Part shown: in pieces, positions 26,195 through 35,157 of the stretch
Layout of the letters: each line of letters begins with the position of its first letter
How positions within the stretch are numbered: the stretch's first letter is position 1
From: G963667975 sp963677395
Lineage (GTDB): Bacteria; Bacteroidota; Bacteroidia; Bacteroidales; G963667975
Assembly (NCBI GenBank): GCA_963677395.2
Contig: OY781965.2
Location: 1,798,001-1,862,000, forward strand
Reading direction: 5' to 3'
DNA: 64,000 nucleotides
Position numbers and translations under genes: made by a program
The notes under the pieces: model-generated
The model's input: only the letters and a program-made list of their open reading frames with translations
What the model was told of the DNA's origin: nothing
Database searches by the model: none

Positions 26195-27661
26195 TTATTC
26201 TACTCCAAACCAACGTTTGATAATTTCGTTTCTATTATCATCAAACATGTTGTGAACGAATTCATTAGTATGTTTATTGTAGGTGTAATTTTTTGCCCAT
26301 TCCTGATGATTTTCTACTATAGAAGTAATGGAATCGATAATATAATTAAGCTCTTGGTTGGTCATTGTTGGATGAAGTGATAATCGAACCCAGCCGGGCT
26401 TTTGAGATAAATCACCTGTATTGATGAGGGATGTTATTTCTTTGGATTTTTCGTAAGAAACATTTAAAAGAAAGTGTCCGTAAGTACCAGCGCATGCACA
26501 TCCTCCACGAACCTGAATGCCAAAACGATCACTTAGTAGTTTTACAATAAGGTTGTAATGAATGTTTTCAATGTAAAAAGAGAGAATACCTAATCTGTGT
26601 TTTACATTGTCAGCCAGAATGTGCAACCCGGAAATCTGAGGCATGCGTTCAAATGCTATTTCTAAAAGTTCATCTTCGCGATTACGAATGTTTTTGACTC
26701 CCATTTCGTTTTTGACTTCAATACACAAAGCGGTACGCATAGCTTGAAGAAATCCTGGTGTGCCACCATCCTCACGTGCTTCAATATCATCTACATATTT
26801 GTATTCTCCCCAAGCATTGGTCCAGTCCACAGTGCCGCCACCTGGATTATCTGGTGCCTGATTATGATATAGAGATGCATCAAAAATTAGCACACCGGAG
26901 GTTCCTGGGCCACCGAGAAATTTGTGTGGAGAAAAAAGTATCGCATCCAATTTTTTCATTGGGTCGTCAGTTGGGTGCATATCAATATTGACGTAAGGTG
27001 CAGAAGCCGCAAAGTCAACAAAGCAAACGCCACCATATTCATGCATTAGCTTTGCCATTTCATGATACGGGGTTTCAATACCTGTAACATTTGAACATGC
27101 AGTAAATGCTCCAATTTTGAACTTGCGATCTTTGTACTCTTCTAATTTTGTTTTAAGATTACCCAAATCAACCAAAAGGTTATCATTTGGTTCTATCAAA
27201 ACTACGTCTGTCATAGTTTCAAACCATGAAGTATGATTAGAATGATGTTCCATGTGGGTGATGAAAACTACAGGCTTTTCCCGGTCGTTCAAACAACTGC
27301 TGCCATTTAATTTGCCACAGAGTTTGAGTCCCAGCATACGCTGTAGTTTATTGATAACAGCAGTCATGCCAAATCCAAATAAAATGATTTTATCGTTTGA
27401 TCCAGCATTAACGTGATCTTTAATCAGGTGCTGTGCATGGTGATATGCCCGAGTCATCATCGTTCCGGCTTCACTGGTTTCTGTGTGAGTATTGCCCACA
27501 TATGGCCCGATAATTTCAGTCATTTTTTTTTCAATTGGAGAATATAATCTTCCGCTGGCTACCCAGTCGGCATAAATCATTTTTTGAATACCGTAAGGAG
27601 TCTGATATTCGAGGTTATTTCCAATTATGTTAAGCTTAAAAGGCTGAAAGTATGATTCCAT
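26195..27661 (-). CDS. Class V aminotransferase / cysteine desulfurase-like PLP enzyme
   Basis: A 488-aa PLP-dependent protein with MIYADWVASGRLY, YVGNTHTETSEAG and MEHHSNHTSW near residues 30-160, and the Schiff-base Lys in SPHKFLGGPGTSGVL at about 245-260. A conserved RGGCACAGTYGH segment at about 380-392 carries cysteines where SufS-like enzymes have the catalytic Cys. It is related to SufS/CsdA-type desulfurases but is longer, so selenocysteine-lyase, desulfurase or amine-transfer activity cannot be told apart. It lies just upstream of the TetR gene with its own promoter. Confidence 0.83.
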   Translation of the reverse strand: MESYFQPFKLNIIGNNLEYQTPYGIQKMIYADWVASGRLYSPIEKKMTEIIGPYVGNTHTETSEAGTMMTRAYHHAQHLIKDHVNAGSNDKIILFGFGMTAVINKLQRMLGLKLCGKLNGSSCLNDREKPVVFITHMEHHSNHTSWFETMTDVVLIEPNDNLLVDLGNLKTKLEEYKDRKFKIGAFTACSNVTGIETPYHEMAKLMHEYGGVCFVDFAASAPYVNIDMHPTDDPMKKLDAILFSPHKFLGGPGTSGVLIFDASLYHNQAPDNPGGGTVDWTNAWGEYKYVDDIEAREDGGTPGFLQAMRTALCIEVKNEMGVKNIRNREDELLEIAFERMPQISGLHILADNVKHRLGILSFYIENIHYNLIVKLLSDRFGIQVRGGCACAGTYGHFLLNVSYEKSKEITSLINTGDLSQKPGWVRLSLHPTMTNQELNYIIDSITSIVENHQEWAKNYTYNKHTNEFVHNMFDDNRNEIIKRWFGVE

Positions 27662-27682
27662 TTTGAAACTGTTTTAAAGTGA

Positions 27683-27690
27683 CAAAAATA
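27683..27690 (-). promoter_or_regulatory. -7 box for the class V aminotransferase gene
   Basis: On the minus strand this reads TATTTTTG, matching TAnnTTTG, 21 bp before the ATG. Confidence 0.45.
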
Positions 27691-27969
27691 AGAGAAATTG
27701 AATTATGCAGATATATAGGATTGTGTAATTAATGGAATAAACGAACGAAAGATGTTTGGATGCCTGTTTTTTCTTGCTATTTGAAGTTGTTTTGAGTATT
27801 TATTGATGTATTAAAGTTTTAAAAAGGGACATGTGTAAAAAATGCGTATCAATAAACGTGCCAGATGCTATTTGTATTGAAATACAATATGTTATAATTT
27901 AATAGTATTGTAAAATGTCCCAAATAAGTTAAATGTGTCTTAATATGATATTTTAGTGTTTTTTTGGAT

Positions 27970-28091
27970 TATCTTTGTCCTGAAAAGTTGTTACCATTTT
28001 TTTTTGTATTTCATGTGTGGAAAAGTGTACCAACTCCAATGTGTTATGGATAATCTGTTTTTTCTGTTTTTACAGAAAAAACAGATTATCC
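27970..28091 (+). ncRNA. Possible noncoding transcript ending in a perfect 20-bp hairpin
   Basis: TATCTTTG at 27970-27977 is a perfect -7 box with no convincing gene behind it. About 70 nt downstream is a perfect hairpin, arms 28048-28067 and 28072-28091, core GGATAATCTG and CAGATTATCC, loop TTTT. A/T runs inside the stem could let it act as a terminator on either strand. Existence of an RNA is inference. Confidence 0.35.
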
Positions 28092-28690
28092 TTTCCATTG
28101 GTTTTTATATAATAGGAAGTAGCTTGATGCATGAAATAAAGGTTCAATGTGTGAATGAGTCTAATTGTATGGAATTCAATATTATACCGATTGGTAAGAA
28201 ATACTGTAGTAGTCCAAAGCTCCCCCCTCCCTATAGCTGTAAATGCGGGATTGGATTTTTCAATCAGAGGAAAACCGATTCCTAAAAGTTAAATGGCACT
28301 GTAAATGTTGCCATGGGAGGGATTTGGAGCGGCGGTAACAGATTGTTTGATTGCTCATTGCAAATTTTTGTTCCCTGCAGTTATCCATCCAGAATGCGAT
28401 AAATCTAATTCCTTATTGCAATATAAAATAGTTTTACCCCGGTTGCTTAAGGACGGTAGAGATATTCATGTTGGGTGGAATGGAGCTTACAAAAGAGTAT
28501 TATTGCCCGAAAGTATTTGAAACATATTTTATAACACAAAAGTTCCTTTAGGTAGTTTTACAAAAGGTGATTTTAAGGGATGTCTTATTGTTGTTTGTAA
28601 ATTATTGATTTATAGTATTGTGTAATGTATGGTTGTGTTTGGCATGTAATTTGAAATAATCAACCTGTTTAAAACCCAAAAATTAAATTT

Positions 28691-29401
28691 ATGAAAAAAA
28701 ATGTAATGATGTTTATTCTGATTGCGGTAGCAATGGGATTTACAACTTTGAATGCTCAAAATCCGTTTCATTTTGGAGTGAAAGCAGGATTGAACATGAA
28801 CAATGTTAAATCATCTACTGATTTGCTAAAGGTGAACGAACAGTCAAATACCGTAACCTTTGGTGCTATTGTTTCTTATAGTCTGACTGATAAACTGATG
28901 ATTGTTTCCGGTATTAATTACATCCCTGTAAACAGTAAGATTTCTTTTGGCTATAGTTCAAGTTCGTCATCTTCATCAAACAATTATGGAATTGTAACCC
29001 GCGATTATAAAACTTCCTATCTTGGAATCCCGGTTATGATAAAAGCAACACTTCTCCCGGTAAATGATAAAATCTCAATTTGGGGAATGGCAGGAGTGGA
29101 GTATGGCTTTCTATTATCAGCAAAAGCAGATGAAAGTTTTGTTTCCATTAAAAGTCCAAATTTGAATTATACTAAATCAGATATTGATGTAAAAGACGAT
29201 TTTGAATCTTCTTTTATGAAGACAAATATTGCAGTCGGTGCTGATTATAAAATGTCAGATAAACTGAGATTATTTATGGAACTGAATTACAGTTTTGGAT
29301 TAAATGATGTGTATAAAAAAGAGTACAAGCTTGACAATACAATAATTAGTCATGATGGAAAAATCAATCAGTTTGGGGTAAGTGTTGGTATAATGTTCTA
29401 G
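28691..29401 (+). CDS. PorT-like outer-membrane beta-barrel protein
   Basis: A 236-aa exported protein. A signal peptide (MMFILIAVAMGFTTLNAQ) is followed by alternating strands typical of the PorT/OMP_b-brl family (FHFGVKAGLNMNNV, YLGIPVMIKATLL, GMAGVEYGFLL, RLFMELNYSFGL) and a terminal aromatic (GVSVGIMF) that fits BAM recognition. A Ser-rich loop of eight serines lies near residue 97. It is a single gene with its own terminator. The function within the family is unknown. Confidence 0.82.
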   Translation: MKKNVMMFILIAVAMGFTTLNAQNPFHFGVKAGLNMNNVKSSTDLLKVNEQSNTVTFGAIVSYSLTDKLMIVSGINYIPVNSKISFGYSSSSSSSSNNYGIVTRDYKTSYLGIPVMIKATLLPVNDKISIWGMAGVEYGFLLSAKADESFVSIKSPNLNYTKSDIDVKDDFESSFMKTNIAVGADYKMSDKLRLFMELNYSFGLNDVYKKEYKLDNTIISHDGKINQFGVSVGIMF

Positions 29402-29411
29402 CTGAAATAAT

Positions 29412-29460
29412 TTCAATAAAAAAGGAAGCCTGGTTTTGCCGGGCTTCCTTTTTTATTGAA
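29412..29460. terminator. Bidirectional terminator
   Basis: A stem of about 22 bp, left arm 29412-29433 and right arm 29439-29460 (GGAAGCCTGG with CCGGGCTTCC, one G-T pair), with an AT-rich lower stem giving T runs on both strands. It separates the plus-strand barrel gene from the minus-strand T9SS gene. Confidence 0.85.
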
Positions 29461-29475
29461 TAAATAGTGTAAGTG

Positions 29476-30492
29476 CTATTTATTGATAATTAATTTCTTT
29501 TGCCATGTTTGGTTGTCTGATTTCAAAGAAACAATATAGATTCCGTTTGTAAAGTCCTGAGTGTTTAATGAAATTTGACTATTTGATTCATTATTAATAT
29601 TTTGTGAGTAAACTTTTGAGCCTAGTGAATTGTAAATTTCCAGAACACCATTATTAACCGATGATTCAATTGCGATAGTACTTGAATTTGCAGCCGGATT
29701 TGGATAAATTGTCCAGGTTGGTTGTTGCTGATTGGTTTCGTTAATACCTACTACACTATTATCAACCATAACTGCCTTTATAGTGCTTGTGAGTCCTGGT
29801 TGTAATGTATTATTTGAAGAACCGATAACGATAACAAAAACTGGTGATTTAACAATACCATCAAACCATAAATAAGATGTAATTATGGAATTTTGAGTAT
29901 AATAAGCACATTGATCCACTACGGTTTGAACTTGCTTAATCCGAATTACACTATTATAGATTTTACCGGGCAATATTAATTTCCCCCATGCATCTGCATT
30001 AGAATTAATAGTTCCGTTTCTGTTGAAGTTGATTCCCATATAATTGTAGGTTGCATTATAAGTGTCTGTAAATGATGAATTATAAGAAGTAGGGAAAATC
30101 ATAACTTTTGCTGGATCAGAATAAACCATAATAGTACCATCAGCATCTGTACCAAGCTGTATTAATTCTGAAGTGGAATATTTATAGTATGTTTCATTCG
30201 ATTGAGATACTTCAGCTACGTTTGCAGTAGGAAAAGAGCTTGATCCGGAAAGAGTAGAAGGGTTAACATAATTAACCTGAAGTTGATTGTTCGTATTAAT
30301 GCTAATATTTGAATAATTCCAAGTAACGTTTGCTCCATTATTACCAGGAGTAACATTTAAGGTATCACAATTATATTTATTTACAGTAGTACCCAGAATA
30401 ATTCCAAAATTAGATAATGTTAAGGTTGGCCCTTGGGCAAAAATGCTTATGCTTAACATCATTAAGCTTGAAAAGAGTAGATTCTTTTTCAT
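29476..30492 (-). CDS. T9SS type A secreted protein
   Basis: A 338-aa exported protein with a signal peptide (LLFSSLMMLSISIFAQ, cleavage near residue 19), a central beta-rich region of unknown fold (residues 20-250), and a C-terminal type A sorting domain (WTIYPNPAANSSTIAIES, LEIYNSLGSKVYSQ, FTNGIYIVSLKSDNQTW, ending KKLIINK). It is a single gene on the minus strand. The cargo region has no recognised catalytic motif. Confidence 0.85.
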   Translation of the reverse strand: MKKNLLFSSLMMLSISIFAQGPTLTLSNFGIILGTTVNKYNCDTLNVTPGNNGANVTWNYSNISINTNNQLQVNYVNPSTLSGSSSFPTANVAEVSQSNETYYKYSTSELIQLGTDADGTIMVYSDPAKVMIFPTSYNSSFTDTYNATYNYMGINFNRNGTINSNADAWGKLILPGKIYNSVIRIKQVQTVVDQCAYYTQNSIITSYLWFDGIVKSPVFVIVIGSSNNTLQPGLTSTIKAVMVDNSVVGINETNQQQPTWTIYPNPAANSSTIAIESSVNNGVLEIYNSLGSKVYSQNINNESNSQISLNTQDFTNGIYIVSLKSDNQTWQKKLIINK

Positions 30493-30704
30493 TTTGTAAA
30501 TGTTTTGGTTAATGAAATAAGTTGTTTGAATTTGATGAGTAAAAATAGATATTTTATTTATTCAAAATGAAATTGATGAGAATAATTTAATGAAAATGAG
30601 TTAGAATTTACGTTATTCAATAGTGCTTCCTTTTAAAACTTAATCTGAAGCATCAAATAAAAGCTCATCTTGTTATTCTCTTTTCCTGTTATCCTTTCTT
30701 TTCC

Positions 30705-30712
30705 TACTTTTG
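30705..30712 (+). promoter_or_regulatory. -7 box for ftcD
   Basis: TACTTTTG matches the TAnnTTTG consensus 28 bp before the ATG of ftcD and is followed by a short leader. Confidence 0.6.
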
Positions 30713-30740
30713 CGGCATTAAATCAAGCTATTCATCTGTT

Positions 30741-32432
30741 ATGAAAAAACTGATCGAATGTGTGCCTAACTTTTCTGAAGGCCGCGACATGAACGTAATC
30801 AAACAGATTACGGACGAAATTTGCAAAGTAGAAGGTGTGAAGTTGCTGGATGTTGATCCGGGTGCTGCTACCAATCGTACTGTGGTAACCTTTGTGGGTA
30901 CTCCCGACGAAGTGATTGAAGCCGCTTTTCAGGCGATCAAAAAAGCGACCGAAGTAATCGATATGCGTAATCATAAAGGGGCTCATCCTCGCTTTGGGGC
31001 AACCGACGTTTGTCCGCTGGTTCCTGTGGCAAACATCACCATGGAAGAAACCGTGGAATATGCCCGTAAACTGGCAAAACGTGTAGGAGAGGAGTTGCAG
31101 TATCCTGTATATTGTTACGAAAGTGCTGCTTTTGAACCGAAACGTCGTAACCTTGCTACTGTTCGCGCCGGCGAGTATGAAGGTCTTCCCGAAAAGTTGA
31201 CCAAAGCTGAGTGGAAACCTGATTTTGGTCCTGCCGAATTCAATGCAAAGGTTGGAACCACTGCTATAGGTGCCCGTAATTTCTTAGTTGCAATTAATTA
31301 CAACCTCAATACAACTTCAACTCGTCGTGCCAATGCAGTGGCTTTTGATGTTCGTGAAAAAGGTCGTCCGATGCGCGAAGGTGATCCTGTTACCGGAAAA
31401 ATTGTAAAAGACGAAAAAGGAAATCAGGTGATGATTCCCGGTACATTAAAAGGAACCAAAGCAATTGGTTGGTTTATCGATGAATATGGTATTGCTCAGG
31501 TTTCGATGAATATTACAGATATCGGTGTAACTCCGGTTCATGTTGCGTTTGAAGAAGTTTCTGACAAAGCTCAGAAACGTGGTTTACGTGTTACCGGTTG
31601 CGAAATTGTAGGTTTAGTTCCCAAAAGTACGTTGATTGATGCCGGAAAACATTTCCTGCGCAAACAGCAACGTTCGGTAGGTGTGTCGGAAGCCGAAATT
31701 ATCAAGATTGCTGTAAAATCAATGGGCTTGGATGATCTGAAACCTTTCGATCCGAAAGAAAAGATCATTGAATATATGATTGAAGATCAGAATCAGAAAC
31801 GTTTGGTTGATATGACCTGCAAAGGTTTTGCCGAAGAAACTGCTTCTGAATCTCCCGCTCCGGGCGGTGGTTCTGTAGCTGCATACCTTGGTGTATTGGG
31901 TGCATCTCTGGCTACAATGGTTGCCAATCTTTCGAGCCACAAGGCAGGTTGGGACAGTCGTTGGGAAGAGTTTTCCATCTGGGCCGAAAAAGGTCAGCAA
32001 ATCAAAGATGAACTGATTCATTTGGTGGATGAAGATACTCATGCGTTTAACCTGATTATGGATGCATTTGGTTTGCCCAAAGGTACCGACGAAGAAAAGA
32101 AAGCCCGTACACAGGCTATTCAGGATGCAACCCGTTTTGCAACTGAAATCCCGTTCCGCACCATGGAAAAGAGCTTTGAAGCGTTTGAACTTATTAAAGC
32201 AATGGCTGAAGTTGGAAATCCGAATTCAGTATCTGATGCAGGAGTTGGTGCGTTGTGTGCCCGCAGTGCTGTAATGGGTGCTTACCTGAACGTGAAGATT
32301 AATGCTTCCGGACTAAAAGATCGTGTATTTGCGGATGAAATTATTCGCAAAGGTGCTGAAATTGAAGCCAAAGCGCGCAATATAGAAGAAGAAATTCTGG
32401 TGATTGTGAATCAAAAGATTACCGGAGAATAA
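30741..32432 (+). CDS. ftcD: Glutamate formimidoyltransferase / formimidotetrahydrofolate cyclodeaminase
   Basis: A bifunctional histidine-degradation enzyme. The first half transfers the formimino group of formiminoglutamate to tetrahydrofolate; the second half cyclises the product with release of ammonia. The 563-aa length is that of the fused form. Residues 1-330 are the transferase (KLIECVPNFSEGRD, NHKGAHPRFGATDVCPLVP), and residues about 350-563 the cyclodeaminase (ESPAPGGGSVAAYLG, VDEDTHAFNLIMDAFG, GNPNSVSDAGVGAL). No other hut gene is in the window. It ends just before a very long terminator hairpin. Codon use looks like that of a well-expressed gene. Confidence 0.95.
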   Translation: MKKLIECVPNFSEGRDMNVIKQITDEICKVEGVKLLDVDPGAATNRTVVTFVGTPDEVIEAAFQAIKKATEVIDMRNHKGAHPRFGATDVCPLVPVANITMEETVEYARKLAKRVGEELQYPVYCYESAAFEPKRRNLATVRAGEYEGLPEKLTKAEWKPDFGPAEFNAKVGTTAIGARNFLVAINYNLNTTSTRRANAVAFDVREKGRPMREGDPVTGKIVKDEKGNQVMIPGTLKGTKAIGWFIDEYGIAQVSMNITDIGVTPVHVAFEEVSDKAQKRGLRVTGCEIVGLVPKSTLIDAGKHFLRKQQRSVGVSEAEIIKIAVKSMGLDDLKPFDPKEKIIEYMIEDQNQKRLVDMTCKGFAEETASESPAPGGGSVAAYLGVLGASLATMVANLSSHKAGWDSRWEEFSIWAEKGQQIKDELIHLVDEDTHAFNLIMDAFGLPKGTDEEKKARTQAIQDATRFATEIPFRTMEKSFEAFELIKAMAEVGNPNSVSDAGVGALCARSAVMGAYLNVKINASGLKDRVFADEIIRKGAEIEAKARNIEEEILVIVNQKITGE

Positions 32433-32459
32433 TTTTTTTCATTGAATTCTAACAGACGC

Positions 32460-32520
32460 TAAGAAAGTGAAATAAGAAGCGTGAAAAGTATCTTTTCACG
32501 CTTCTTATTTCACTTTCTTA
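32460..32520. terminator. Bidirectional terminator with a perfect 29-bp stem
   Basis: A perfect inverted repeat with arms 32460-32488 and 32492-32520 and a 3-nt loop (TAT). The base of the stem is A/T-rich and the top is GCGTGAAAAG/CTTTTCACGC. It fills the space between ftcD and the DUF4301 gene and touches the stop codon of the latter. Confidence 0.85.
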
Positions 32521-34071
32521 TTATCCCTGGTGTTCATTCCGGAGTAGATCGTTCACAACTTTAACGGGATTGAAGGTGATGATGGGGACTTCTACAAATA
32601 CGTTGATCCAGTCGGCCATGGCTCCATTCCATAAGCCGGGTAATTCCTGCGCTTTCAGTATTTTGCCATCTTTTGATTTCTCGGAAATAAAGCCAGTACT
32701 TGGATCTACGAATGCTTTCAAATCGAATTTTTCACCGCGATAATTTTTGATGGCGCATACCAGATCAACCGGATTAAAGTGTGTTGCGCAACGGAAAATT
32801 TGATCCTGAACCTTGTCTTTTGTATTAACCTGTGATGATTCTACTATCTGCAGGGATGTTTCATTGTTCGCATTGCGAACCCAGTATGGACCGCCACCGG
32901 GCTCTCCTTCGTTTTTCACCATTCCGCAAACACGGATAGGTCTGTTGAGTTTTGAGAACAGAAAAGCATGCTTTTCGACCAGGCTCATTCCGGCAAAGTT
33001 TTCCGGAAACTGGAAAAAGAGTTTTGAAGAAGCAAATCCAGTAATTTCGGCGATCAGTTCTTCTGAATATATATTTTCTGACAAGCGGTTCAGATAGTCG
33101 AAAATTTGTTGTTGTAATTGTAGTAAATATCCGCCAATCACCTTTTTATAGAGATAGGTATGCTCTTTTAGCTTATCCGGAACCACATTGTCGATATTCT
33201 TGATAAAGATAAGATCGGCATCCAGTTCGGCAAGATTTTCGATTAAAGCACCATGACCACCCGGACGGAAGAGCAGTTTGCCATCCTCATCACGGAAAAG
33301 ATCGTTTTCTTTTGTAACAGCAATAGTGTCAGTAGAAAGTTTCTGTACAGAGTAGCTGATGTGATATTTTACATTGAATGTTTTTTCATAGATATAAAGC
33401 ACAGCATTAATCTTGTCCTTGAATCTTTCGAGATGCTCCGGAGAAACTGTGAAGTGTAAATGAACCTCATTAGAGCTGTTTTTTGCATAACCGGCAGCTT
33501 CAACCAGATGTTCTTCCAGTGAGGTACGGTAAGTATTTCCATGAGCATGAAACGTGAGTAATCCTTTTGGTAGATTGGCGTAATTCATTCCTTTATCCGA
33601 AAGAAGAAAATCAAGAATCAGGCAGTAATCGCGATGGCTTAATTCGCTTCCAATATTAAAACCGTGCTGCTGTAATGTTCTTTCCAGTTCAGGAAAGAAT
33701 GCAAAGTTGTGAATATCTCTAAAAAACTTATACGGAGAGCTAAAACCTTTGTCGTGAAACAAGTCGTTGAGAGAAACCGGATTTTTGGAACATTTTTCCT
33801 GAAAGTCGAATAGTTGTTTAAACATACGGGAAGCTGCACCAGAAGCAGGAACAAACTTTAATATTTTTTTTCCTTCTATCTGATTAAGATAGTTTTCAGA
33901 TAACATGTTAACCTCTTCATCTTGAAATACCTGAATGCCATCAGGATTTGTTGCCGGGCGGTCAAGATTGATGAAAGGGAATCCCTGAACGAAGTTTTCT
34001 ACCTGTTGTTCAATGGTTTTCGGGCTCATGCCCCGATTTTTCATCTGTTCTAAATCTGCTTGAGTGAACAT
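32521..34071 (-). CDS. DUF4301 family protein
   Basis: From the ATG at 34071 (MFTQADLEQMKNRG) the protein has 516 aa; the longer frame to 34107 adds twelve residues that do not fit the family. Recognisable parts are FPFINLDRPATNPDGI, ILKFVPASGAASRMFKQLF near residues 80-110, the GLLTFHAHG stretch, and RVCGMVKNEGEPGGGPYW. The DUF4301 family is restricted mostly to Bacteroidota; its fold suggests a sugar-nucleotide-transferase-like enzyme, but the activity is unknown to me. It is a single minus-strand gene, probably cytosolic. Confidence 0.85.
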   Translation of the reverse strand: MFTQADLEQMKNRGMSPKTIEQQVENFVQGFPFINLDRPATNPDGIQVFQDEEVNMLSENYLNQIEGKKILKFVPASGAASRMFKQLFDFQEKCSKNPVSLNDLFHDKGFSSPYKFFRDIHNFAFFPELERTLQQHGFNIGSELSHRDYCLILDFLLSDKGMNYANLPKGLLTFHAHGNTYRTSLEEHLVEAAGYAKNSSNEVHLHFTVSPEHLERFKDKINAVLYIYEKTFNVKYHISYSVQKLSTDTIAVTKENDLFRDEDGKLLFRPGGHGALIENLAELDADLIFIKNIDNVVPDKLKEHTYLYKKVIGGYLLQLQQQIFDYLNRLSENIYSEELIAEITGFASSKLFFQFPENFAGMSLVEKHAFLFSKLNRPIRVCGMVKNEGEPGGGPYWVRNANNETSLQIVESSQVNTKDKVQDQIFRCATHFNPVDLVCAIKNYRGEKFDLKAFVDPSTGFISEKSKDGKILKAQELPGLWNGAMADWINVFVEVPIITFNPVKVVNDLLRNEHQG

Positions 34072-34190
34072 TGTTTTGCGGATTAGTTTAGTTGTGTAAA
34101 TATACAATGTTTACAACAAATGAATCTTGTTTTTGTAAGATTTTATGAAAGGGGATTATTACAAGCAGAGGTATGGATTTGGAGAAATAA

Positions 34191-34216
34191 AAAGGGGTTT
34201 TTTAAATAACCCCTTT
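34191..34216 (-). terminator. Terminator of sucD
   Basis: AAAGGGGTT at 34191-34199 pairs with AACCCCTTT at 34208-34216. On the minus strand the stem is followed by a T-rich run. It lies about 20 bp after the sucD stop. Confidence 0.75.
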
Positions 34217-34233
34217 CGTGTAAATATTGTAAG

Positions 34234-35106
34234 CTATTTTTTTAATGCCAGAATCATTTGGCTACCGATATCAGCAGGTGATTCGGCAACAAAGATGCCG
34301 CATTCGCGAAGCAGAGCTTTTTTAGCTTGAGCTGTATCCTCTTTTCCACCAATGATAGCTCCGGCATGTCCCATTGTTCGGCCCTTGGGGGCAGTAGCTC
34401 CTGCAATAAATCCAACTACAGGTTTTGTGCCGTGTTCTTTAATCCAGAGAGCAGCTTCGTTTTCCATATTTCCGCCAATCTCACCAATCATCACAATGCC
34501 TTCGGTGGCAGGATCTTCCATGAAAAGTTTTACGGCGTCGAGCATGGTTGTTCCCGGAACAGGATCGCCACCTATACCGATACCTGTGGTTTGTCCTAAC
34601 CCGACTTTGGTAATTTGGTCAACGGCTTCGTACGCCAAAGTTCCTGAACGGGAAATAATTCCGATAGAACCCGGTTTATGAATAAAGCCTGGCATAATGC
34701 CTATTTTTGTTGAAGGAGGAGTGATGATTCCCGGACAGTTAGGGCCAATGAGCCGTACGTTTCTTTTTAGAACATATTGCTTTGCCTTAATCATATCCTG
34801 AATGGGAATACCTTCGGTGATACATACAATCAGTTCAATGCCTGCATCAGCTGCTTCCATGATAGCATCGGCTGCAAACGAAGGAGGAACAAAGATAATT
34901 GAGACATTTGCTCCGGTTTGCTTTACGGCTTTTTCCACAGTATCGAATACCGGACGGTCGAGGTGCATTTGTCCTCCTTTGCCCGGAGTAACTCCGCCTA
35001 CTATGGTTGTTCCGTATTCAATCATTTGTGTGGCGTGGAATGTGGCTTCAGATCCGGTGAAACCCTGAACCAGCACTTTTGAGTTTTTATTTACCAGTAT
35101 GCTCAT
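34234..35106 (-). CDS. sucD: Succinate--CoA ligase alpha subunit
   Basis: The alpha subunit of succinyl-CoA synthetase (TCA cycle, substrate-level phosphorylation). The 290-aa length is normal. The CoA-binding N-terminus has VQGFTGSEATFHA and GVTPGKGGQMHLDRPVFDTV; IGPNCPGIITP follows; the phosphohistidine is His247 in MGHAGAIIGG. The beta subunit gene (sucC) is not adjacent, unlike the usual sucCD order. It follows an uncharacterised 467-aa gene by 51 bp on the same strand. Confidence 0.95.
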   Translation of the reverse strand: MSILVNKNSKVLVQGFTGSEATFHATQMIEYGTTIVGGVTPGKGGQMHLDRPVFDTVEKAVKQTGANVSIIFVPPSFAADAIMEAADAGIELIVCITEGIPIQDMIKAKQYVLKRNVRLIGPNCPGIITPPSTKIGIMPGFIHKPGSIGIISRSGTLAYEAVDQITKVGLGQTTGIGIGGDPVPGTTMLDAVKLFMEDPATEGIVMIGEIGGNMENEAALWIKEHGTKPVVGFIAGATAPKGRTMGHAGAIIGGKEDTAQAKKALLRECGIFVAESPADIGSQMILALKK

Positions 35107-35157
35107 ATTCGTTTCTTGATATTCTGTTTGTTTCTATTTTATTGGTTGTTTAATGCT

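Larger units (their letters stand above)
27662..28690. other. Gene-poor kilobase with orphan promoter and hairpin
   Basis: 1029 bp with only two weak open frames (27956-28285 and 28305-28520), both poor in coding character and one interrupted by a long perfect hairpin. A TAnnTTTG box at 27970-27977 and the hairpin at 28048-28091 suggest a noncoding transcript. The right end holds the promoter of the PorT-like gene. Confidence 0.5.

Noticed and set aside
27956..28520. Two small genes in the gene-poor kilobase
   Set aside because: The frames have poor amino-acid composition for real proteins, no clear ribosome-binding site, and one is interrupted by a 20-bp perfect hairpin.
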